From NCBI GenBank assembly GCA_049290495.1, contig JBATNV010000144.1:1-6164 (forward strand): a stretch of 6,164 nt of DNA. The letters are read 5' to 3'. The stretch's first letter is position 1. Each line of letters starts with the position of its first letter. Shown here one piece after another: positions 1 through 5,081 of the stretch. Position numbers and translations under genes: made by a program. This DNA is from SHZI01 sp049290495. GTDB lineage: Bacteria > Pseudomonadota > Gammaproteobacteria > Steroidobacterales > GCA-2729495. The notes under the pieces are model-generated. The model saw nothing but the letters and a program-made list of their open reading frames with translations, ran no database searches and was not told where the DNA came from.

Positions 1-1220
1 TCATGGACCTGGTGCGCCGCGAGCTGCACGCCGACTACAAGGAGGAGGATCTGCTCACCGCCGGGCTGCGCATCATGACAACGCTGGATCCACGCATTCA
101 GGCGCTGGCCGAACAGCGGCTGAACGAAGGCCTCAATGAGCTGGAGACCAGCCGCAAGCGCAAGCCCGGATCGCTGGACGGCGCGATCGTCGTTACTGGC
201 ACACAGACGCCAGACGTGGTGGCGATCGTCGGTGGCCGCAATGCGCGCATGCAGGGCTTCAACCGGGCACTGGATGCGAAGCGCCCGATCGGCTCGCTGG
301 TCAAACCAGTTGTCTACCTTGCTGGCTTCGAGTCAGGGCGATTCACGGCCGCTACACGGGTCGAAGATGCGCCACTCAACATCCGCCTTGATACCGGCAA
401 GACCTGGAGCCCGCAGAACTACGACCGACAGTATCGCGGCCCGGTGCCGGCCGTTCGTGCGCTCGCCGAGTCCCTCAACACCCCAACCGTACGCATCGGC
501 ATGGATGTGGGCCCAAAGAAGGTCGCAAGCCTGCTGAAATCACTGGGCGTACAACAGGCACCAGCACCACTGCCATCGCTGTTGCTCGGCGCAGTCGATC
601 TCTCGCCGATGGAAGTTGCGCAGATATACAACAGCCTCGGAAATGGCGGATTTTATGCACCGCTGAAAGCCGTGCGTGCGGTGCTCGATGGCAGCGGCAA
701 ACCGCTGGAGCGCTACCAGCTCAAGATCGACCGGGCAGCCGACCCCTCGGCCGTGGCGCAGTTGACCACCAGCATGCTGCAGGTCGTTGACCGCGGTACC
801 GCCCGGGGCGCGAGACGCTGGTTACCCGCCAGTCTGGCCATTGCCGGAAAAACCGGTACCTCCGACGATCTGCGCGACAGCTGGTTTGCCGGGTTCACCA
901 ATGACCATGTGGTCGTCGTCTGGGTCGGTGCCGACGACAACTCGCCGACCGGATTAAGCGGTGCCTCAGGCGCGCTCCCGATCTGGGCGCAGCTGGTAGC
1001 CATGTTCGGTGACGCCGGCTACGAAGCGCTGCTGACAGAAGACCTGGTGGATGTGTCTTTCGACTATGCAACTGGCATGATGTCGCGCGCAGACTGCGGC
1101 GATCTGATCACCGTACCGCTGCCTGCAGGAACCGTGCTGCCAGCGAAGCCGGACTGCATGCCCGAATCAGATAGTCTCACCAGGCGCGGCATGGAATGGC
1201 TGAAGGGTTTGCTCAACTGA
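1..1220 (+). CDS. mrcB: Penicillin-binding protein 1B, C-terminal transpeptidase part (5' end cut by window)
   Basis: Bifunctional class A penicillin-binding protein that polymerises and cross-links peptidoglycan on the periplasmic face of the inner membrane. Only the last ~405 residues are here; the open frame runs off the left edge, and the first visible Met is internal (the preceding partial codon ends in TC, consistent with the Phe of a PBP1b-like FM-LV motif). The cytoplasmic tail, membrane anchor and glycosyltransferase domain are missing. Counting from the visible Met, the three transpeptidase motifs are intact: the nucleophile SLVK at 98-101 within RPIGSLVKP, SLN at 157-159, and KTGT at 283-286. 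The GSLVKP context is PBP1b-like; PBP1a usually has GSSFKP. A ~60-residue tail follows the domain and contains two cysteines (C365, C386) that could pair in the periplasm (inference). The stop overlaps the next gene by 25 bases, suggesting translational coupling with its probable activator. Confidence 0.95.
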   Translation, partial: MDLVRRELHADYKEEDLLTAGLRIMTTLDPRIQALAEQRLNEGLNELETSRKRKPGSLDGAIVVTGTQTPDVVAIVGGRNARMQGFNRALDAKRPIGSLVKPVVYLAGFESGRFTAATRVEDAPLNIRLDTGKTWSPQNYDRQYRGPVPAVRALAESLNTPTVRIGMDVGPKKVASLLKSLGVQQAPAPLPSLLLGAVDLSPMEVAQIYNSLGNGGFYAPLKAVRAVLDGSGKPLERYQLKIDRAADPSAVAQLTTSMLQVVDRGTARGARRWLPASLAIAGKTGTSDDLRDSWFAGFTNDHVVVVWVGADDNSPTGLSGASGALPIWAQLVAMFGDAGYEALLTEDLVDVSFDYATGMMSRADCGDLITVPLPAGTVLPAKPDCMPESDSLTRRGMEWLKGLLN

Positions 1221-1729
1221 AACGACGCGGCAACGTTGCCAGGCTAAATCTTGCCAAGGCCGTTGCGCCCGCGCTGTTGCTGATTGCCGCGCTCAGTGGC
1301 TGTGTACCACCAGGGGCTACCCGCGCACCACAGCCGACGGCTCCGGTACCTGCAACCCGCCCCGCTCCGGTCCCGGCACCCGCGCCGGCTCCAGCACCTG
1401 AGCCACCCGTCGCGCCACCACCGGCACCACCGCCGGCGCCAGTGCGGATCGTTCCGCCAGTCAGTCCAGCCAGCCAGACCTTGCTCAACGAGAGTCGCAG
1501 TCATTCGGCTGCCGGCCGCTACCCGCAGGCCGCAGCCTCCATCGAGCGTGCGATCCGGATCGAGCCGCGTCAGCCGGTACTCTGGCTGGAACTTGGCAAC
1601 ATCCGCCTCAAGGAAGGCGATCACGTCCAGGCCGAGAGTCTCGGCCGCAAGGCCTTGAGCCTCAGCGCCGGCGATGCCGCACTCTCAGCACGCGCCCAGC
1701 AGCTGATCAGCAACGCAAAAAAACCGTAG
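1196..1729 (+). CDS. lpoP: TPR lipoprotein, probable LpoP-like activator of PBP1b
   Basis: A 177-residue predicted outer-membrane lipoprotein. A basic N-region (K9, R10, R11, R16, K21) is followed by a hydrophobic stretch at about 24-33 and a lipobox ending LSGC, with C36 as the lipidated residue; position +2 is Val, so there is no inner-membrane retention Asp. Residues ~37-88 are almost all Pro and Ala, a likely disordered tether across the periplasm. Residues ~95-175 hold about two TPR-like helix pairs (the motif around AAGRYPQAAASIERAI, then LELGNIRLKEGDHVQAE). In Pseudomonas aeruginosa, LpoP is a TPR-containing lipoprotein that activates PBP1b, and it is encoded beside the PBP1b gene. Matching architecture and the overlap with mrcB make that the best reading, though no direct alignment was made. 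The ATG at 1196 is the only ATG giving a signal peptide; its ribosome site (AGGCG at 1182-1186) is weak, which fits coupling to mrcB. The TAG stop lies in a REP head. Alternative: a generic TPR lipoprotein. Confidence 0.8.
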   Translation: MAEGFAQLKRRGNVARLNLAKAVAPALLLIAALSGCVPPGATRAPQPTAPVPATRPAPVPAPAPAPAPEPPVAPPPAPPPAPVRIVPPVSPASQTLLNESRSHSAAGRYPQAAASIERAIRIEPRQPVLWLELGNIRLKEGDHVQAESLGRKALSLSAGDAALSARAQQLISNAKKP

Positions 1730-1737
1730 GAGTGCCC

Positions 1738-1802
1738 GTAGGAGCGGCTTGAGCCGCGATCCCCAACAACGATAAAGGGATCGCGGCTGAAGCCGCTCCT
1801 AC
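1738..1802. repeat. Inverted REP pair (REPIN-like), 26-bp arms around a 13-base loop
   Basis: The left arm, 1738-1763, begins GTAGGAGCGGCTTGAGCCGC. The right arm, 1777-1802, is its reverse complement apart from one mismatch (G at 1751 against the C expected from the right arm). The loop is 1764-1776, an A/C-rich stretch. Each arm also has its own small palindrome (GCGGCT/AGCCGC at 1744-1757). Two REPs in opposite orientation with a short spacer is the architecture called REPIN, thought to be the mobile unit. In RNA this could form one long hairpin or two small ones. Confidence 0.85.
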
Positions 1803-1804
1803 AA

Positions 1805-1828
1805 TTCGCGCCTGAAGGCGCTCCTACC
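1805..1828 (-). repeat. Variant REP with GCGCC/GGCGC stem
   Basis: Read on the - strand, this copy runs GTAGGAG, then CGCC, a TTCA loop and GGCG, then CGAA. Compared with the neighbouring copies the stem GCGGC/GCCGC is replaced by GCGCC/GGCGC at 1808-1821, a compensated change that keeps the hairpin. The head GTAGGAG is unchanged. Its TAG, at 1826-1824 on the - strand, is the stop codon of the tRNA-modification gene. Confidence 0.75.
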
Positions 1829-2762
1829 GCGGTGCAGCTGCCCGCTGCAAACGGTCGTTGATGGCTGCACCGAGGCCATGTTCGGGGATGGGTGCTACTG
1901 CGATACCAGTCGCACCGCTGGCATCCAGGCTGCGCAGCATCGCAAAGAAATTGCTTGCCGCCTCGATCAGATCGCCGCTGCGGGACAGGTTCAGGCTGCC
2001 CTCGCGGTGATGTGAAGCAAAGCCGAGAAAGATTTCGGCTGCCTCCGGTGCAAGTACATTCATCCGCAAGCGTGCGCGCGGTGCGTAGTGGGAGGCGAGC
2101 TGACCCGGTGCTTCGATACGTCCGGGTGGCAGCACGGCGATCTCATCGACGACCGTCAACAATGCTTCACGGCTGATACCGCCAGGCCGCAGCAGCCGCA
2201 CGGCTTCGCCCGGCAGCACAGCAACGATGGTCGACTCCAGACCCAACTGCGCCGGGCCCGCATCGAGCACCAGGCCGGCCTGCTGGCCGAGTTCTGCCAC
2301 CACATCCTGCGCGCTGGTCGGACTGATACGCCCGGAGCGATTGGCCGATGGCGCCGCAACTGGCCGCCCGAGGGCACGAATCAGTTCCATCGCCACCGGA
2401 TGACCGGGCATCCGCAGCGCAACCGTCTGCAGTCCGGCGCGCGCCAGTTCACAGACCCGGCCGGTGGGCGCGACAGGCAGCACCAGGCTCAGCGGCCCGG
2501 GCCAGAAGCGCGCCGCGAGACGAAGTGCGCGCTCGTCCAGCACGGCTTCGTTAAGCGCCATGTCGAGACTGGCCACATGGGCGATCAGCGGATTGAACTG
2601 TGGACGACCCTTGGCGGCGTAGATGCGGGCCACCGCAAGCTCACTGCTCGCGTCCGCAGCCAGCCCGTACACGGTCTCGGTTGGCATGCCGACAAGTTCA
2701 GCCCGGCGCAGGCTCTCTGCGGCCTGTGCAATTGCCGCCTCGCTTGCCGCCACGATGACCAT
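1824..2762 (-). CDS. tsaC: Threonylcarbamoyl-AMP synthase, long Sua5 type
   Basis: Makes L-threonylcarbamoyladenylate from threonine, bicarbonate and ATP. This is the first step of t6A formation at position 37 of tRNAs reading ANN codons; the product is used by the TsaBDE machinery in the cytoplasm. The YrdC-like domain spans about residues 8-200 and shows the family motifs PTETVYGLA (27-35), KGRP (51-54), SANRSG (139-144), ESTIV (176-180) and RPGG (192-195). A linker with PGQLASHYAP (219-228) leads to a C-terminal Sua5 domain (about 230-312) ending in GLGAAINDRLQRAA. The 312-residue length and second domain separate it from the ~190-residue TsaC of E. coli. The start ATG at 2762 lies 16 bases after the transporter stop, with only a weak GGCGG-like ribosome site, so cotranscription with the genes upstream is likely. 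The stop TAG lies inside a REP head. Confidence 0.95.
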   Translation of the reverse strand: MVIVAASEAAIAQAAESLRRAELVGMPTETVYGLAADASSELAVARIYAAKGRPQFNPLIAHVASLDMALNEAVLDERALRLAARFWPGPLSLVLPVAPTGRVCELARAGLQTVALRMPGHPVAMELIRALGRPVAAPSANRSGRISPTSAQDVVAELGQQAGLVLDAGPAQLGLESTIVAVLPGEAVRLLRPGGISREALLTVVDEIAVLPPGRIEAPGQLASHYAPRARLRMNVLAPEAAEIFLGFASHHREGSLNLSRSGDLIEAASNFFAMLRSLDASGATGIAVAPIPEHGLGAAINDRLQRAAAPR

Positions 2763-2778
2763 GATGCCGCCGCCGATG

Positions 2779-4017
2779 TCAGGCCGGCTTGCCGGTCGGG
2801 AAAGCCGGCAGCCGCGTCAGCAAAAGTGTTGCGATCACCAGCATCATGGCATGCACCAGCAAGATCTCCGTATAGCCGCCAAAGCGGTCTACCGCATTGG
2901 CGGTCGCCAGCGGACCGAGCCCCGCACCCAGCGAGTACGCGCTGTAGTACCAGGCATAGATACTGCTGAAGTGCTGCAAACCGAAGTAGCGACTGACCAG
3001 ATAGGCGGTTACATCCACCTCGGCACCCGCCGCAAGACCGGTGAGGATGCCAGCGACGAAGGCGAGCCAGCCACTTGCGCCGGAAGCGAGCAGGAAAATT
3101 GCGACGACGGGGCCGAGCAGAAAGGCAATCGCCACACGCGGTGCAAAAATGCGATCCATCAGCCAGCCAGCGGCTACACGCCCGAAGAGCAATGCCACCG
3201 CGAGTATCGACAGCGCATTGGCCGCCCGCATTGGCGTGACGCCGCGACTGATGAGCAGCGGCACCAGATGAACCTGGATGCTGGTCACAGCCGCACCGAT
3301 CAACAGAAAGATCACCAGCATCATCCAGAATTGACGCGTGGCCAGCGCCTGCTTAAGCGTCACACCAGGCGCGCTGGATTTCACCGCCTTGTCCCGGCTG
3401 CTGACTGCGGTATCACCGTCGGGCAACAGGCCCATGGACTGCGGTGAGTCGCGGACGACCAGCAACACGATGGTGCCACCGACGAGGATAATGGCAGCGG
3501 CAATCACCAGCCAGGCGCTGCGCCAGCCGAAAGCGTCGATCGCCCACTGCGTCAGGATCGGCCAGGCAAAACCACCGATACCGACACCGGCCAGCGTTAC
3601 ACCCAGCGCGAGGCCCCGCTGGCGATCGAACCACAACGCAATGATCCGCGTAAACGCGATATGCGTGGTGCCGACGCCAAGCACCGCCAGAGCGACGTAG
3701 CGCAGGTAATAGCTGAGGATATTTGCGTCCTGGAAGTAAAAGGAAGCGATCAGCGCCGCCTCAAACACCAGGCCAGACAGGATCACGCGCCGGGCACCGA
3801 GCCGGTCCACCAGCAGGCCAAAGAAAGGCGCCACGAAGGTCATCGTCAGCACGCACAGGAAGAGCGCCGCAAACACTTCCGTCTGCGACCAGTTGAATTC
3901 CGCGCGCAGGGGCGTGACAAACACGCCGAAGGTATAGGTCAGCACGCTCGCCAGCCCGCAGGCAAGACCAATGCCGCAGCCAAGTGCGACATACCAGCCA
4001 TAAAACAGCTTTCTCAT
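2779..4017 (-). CDS. MFS transporter, oxalate/formate-monocarboxylate transporter-like
   Basis: A 412-residue inner-membrane protein with about 12 hydrophobic helices in two halves, separated by a polar loop at ~190-227. The N-terminal half has the MFS loop 2-3 motif GLLVDRLGARR (67-77), and the second half has the related GWLMDR (284-289). The stretch YTFGVFVTPLRAEFNWSQ (28-45) is typical of the oxalate:formate antiporter and monocarboxylate transporter branches, so the cargo is probably a small organic acid (inference; substrate not readable). The start ATG at 4017 has GGGA at 4028-4025 as a modest ribosome site. The gene lies 49 bases after the iron-sulfur subunit on the same strand, so the carrier may import the substrate or export the product of the molybdoenzyme. 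The 49-base gap holds only a weak 6-bp inverted repeat (CTGCTG 4034-4039, CAGCAG 4056-4061) and no convincing promoter. Confidence 0.88.
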   Translation of the reverse strand: MRKLFYGWYVALGCGIGLACGLASVLTYTFGVFVTPLRAEFNWSQTEVFAALFLCVLTMTFVAPFFGLLVDRLGARRVILSGLVFEAALIASFYFQDANILSYYLRYVALAVLGVGTTHIAFTRIIALWFDRQRGLALGVTLAGVGIGGFAWPILTQWAIDAFGWRSAWLVIAAAIILVGGTIVLLVVRDSPQSMGLLPDGDTAVSSRDKAVKSSAPGVTLKQALATRQFWMMLVIFLLIGAAVTSIQVHLVPLLISRGVTPMRAANALSILAVALLFGRVAAGWLMDRIFAPRVAIAFLLGPVVAIFLLASGASGWLAFVAGILTGLAAGAEVDVTAYLVSRYFGLQHFSSIYAWYYSAYSLGAGLGPLATANAVDRFGGYTEILLVHAMMLVIATLLLTRLPAFPTGKPA

Positions 4018-4066
4018 CCCTGCGTCCCGCTCACTGCTGGACCATGCCCGAATCGCAGCAGGCGAA

Positions 4067-5080
4067 TCAGGTCGCCGAGCCGGACTCTGAATAGATCTGC
4101 ACGTCAGTGATATTGAACAGCGACTTCCAGTCCTTGGCGATCAGCAGGTCCATCAACTCCGAGGGCTTGCCGGCCTTCTTGCGCTCCATCTCGGCATCGA
4201 TGGTGATCAGTGCCTGGTCGACTTCAGGACCAAACAGGTAACGCAGATATTCGGTGGGTACACGCGGCTCCTCGCTGAAACGACCTTCCGCATCGAAAGA
4301 TGCCGGCAGAATCGGCGGAACATAGTACACATTCGGTTCAGTACCGAACTCGGGGTGCAGCGGCAGCGCAACTTTCCACTGGTGGACGAGCTTGTGGATC
4401 GGGCCGTCAAGATCTTCAAGGAAACCAACGAAGCGCAAACGGCCAGGACACTGGCGCGCACAGGCCGGTGCCACGCCTTGCTCGATGCGTGGGAAACAGA
4501 AGATGCACTTCTGTGACTTCCGCTTCACGAAGTTGAAGTACATCTTGTCGTAAGGGCAGGCGCGGTTACAGAGCCGGAAGCCCTGGCACTTGTCCTGATC
4601 GACAAGCACGATGCCGTCTTTCTCACGCTTGTAAATCGCCCGCACCGGACAGGCTTCGAGGCAGGCCGGCTTGGTACAGTGGTTGCACAGGCGAGGCAGA
4701 TAGAAGTGATAGTTGTTCGGATACTCGCCAGAGCTCGTATCTTCATCCCAGTTGGCGCCGTATTCCATCGGCTCGGTCTGCTGCAGGCGCTCGGCCGTGC
4801 CCTTGAAGTACACGTCCTCGTGATTCAGTGGCGTGGGACCGCCAAAGTCTTTCTGGTCATGCAGATCGCCGAACTGCAGTTTGCCGTCCTTCCAGCCTGA
4901 CTTCGCGCCCTTGGCTTCCCATTCCTTGGGATAGCCGCGACCGGGCTTGGTTTCAACATTGTTCCAGAGCATGTACTCCTGCCCTTCTTCATCGGTCCAC
5001 AGCGACTTGCAGGCCGCTGTGCAGGCCTGACAGCCGATGCACTTGTTGAGGTCGATTACCATTGCAACTTGTCTGGACAT
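4067..5080 (-). CDS. Iron-sulfur (beta) subunit of a type II DMSO-reductase-family molybdoenzyme
   Basis: A 337-residue electron-transfer subunit that relays electrons between the molybdenum catalytic subunit and a downstream or upstream carrier. Fifteen cysteines fall into four ferredoxin-like groups: C14/C17/C20/C24; C132/C135/C140/C144; C165/C171/C175; and C192/C195/C207/C211. The third group lacks its second cysteine, replaced by F168 (CQGFRLCNRAC), as in NarH and relatives where an aromatic residue marks a [3Fe-4S] cluster. Three [4Fe-4S] and one [3Fe-4S] are thus predicted. The C-terminal block around LHPEFGTEPNVYYVPP (241-256) and the length fit the beta subunits of ethylbenzene dehydrogenase, dimethylsulfide dehydrogenase, selenate and chlorate reductases and steroid C25 dehydrogenase, not the much longer NarH (~500 residues). 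No signal peptide is visible, so if periplasmic it would travel with the alpha subunit through Tat (inference). The ATG at 5080 has a good ribosome site and lies 1 base after the alpha stop. The substrate cannot be told from this chain. Confidence 0.93.
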   Translation of the reverse strand: MSRQVAMVIDLNKCIGCQACTAACKSLWTDEEGQEYMLWNNVETKPGRGYPKEWEAKGAKSGWKDGKLQFGDLHDQKDFGGPTPLNHEDVYFKGTAERLQQTEPMEYGANWDEDTSSGEYPNNYHFYLPRLCNHCTKPACLEACPVRAIYKREKDGIVLVDQDKCQGFRLCNRACPYDKMYFNFVKRKSQKCIFCFPRIEQGVAPACARQCPGRLRFVGFLEDLDGPIHKLVHQWKVALPLHPEFGTEPNVYYVPPILPASFDAEGRFSEEPRVPTEYLRYLFGPEVDQALITIDAEMERKKAGKPSELMDLLIAKDWKSLFNITDVQIYSESGSAT

Positions 5081-5081
5081 T

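Larger units (their letters stand above)
1724..1828. repeat. REP cluster filling the convergent intergenic junction
   Basis: Nearly all the sequence between the two converging genes is repeat. From left to right there is a stub with the head GTAGGAG (1726-1732), a full + orientation REP (1738-1763), a full REP in the opposite orientation (1777-1804) and a variant REP in that same opposite orientation (about 1805-1827). Such elements are usually dispersed by RAYT (TnpA-REP) transposases and often sit between convergent genes. No RAYT gene is in this window. The cluster may help end or stabilise both transcripts, but there is no T-tract after the stems, so a classical intrinsic terminator is not supported. 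Confidence 0.85.

Noticed and set aside
1370..1445. Possible tandem DNA repeat (CCAGCACC/CCGGCACC units)
   Set aside because: The units are irregular in length and sequence and are explained by Pro-Ala codons of the lipoprotein tether.
1284..1658. Alternative frames over the Pro/Ala-rich region of the lipoprotein gene, on both strands
   Set aside because: The repeats of CCGGC/GCACC-like codons leave every frame open; only the frame with a lipobox and TPR makes a sensible protein.
1738..1828. Bidirectional intrinsic terminator
   Set aside because: The stems are strong but no run of T follows on either strand; any termination effect would have to be of another kind, so it is listed as a REP cluster only.
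1724..1828. CRISPR array
   Set aside because: The repeats are palindromic, alternate in orientation, lack regular unique spacers and have no cas genes nearby; they are REP elements.
2088..3447. Long open frames on the + strand opposite the Sua5 and MFS genes (up to 293 codons)
   Set aside because: They are antisense to two clearly recognisable proteins, have Arg/Gln/His-rich compositions with no motif, and are expected by chance in GC-rich coding DNA.
4034..4061. Inverted repeat CTGCTG/CAGCAG in the gap between the beta subunit and transporter genes
   Set aside because: Six base pairs with a 16-base loop is expected by chance and matches no known operator or terminator.
3661..4110. A 149-codon + strand open frame across the transporter start and intergenic gap
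   Set aside because: It is mostly antisense to the transporter N-terminus, has a charged low-quality composition, and shows no ribosome site or family motif.
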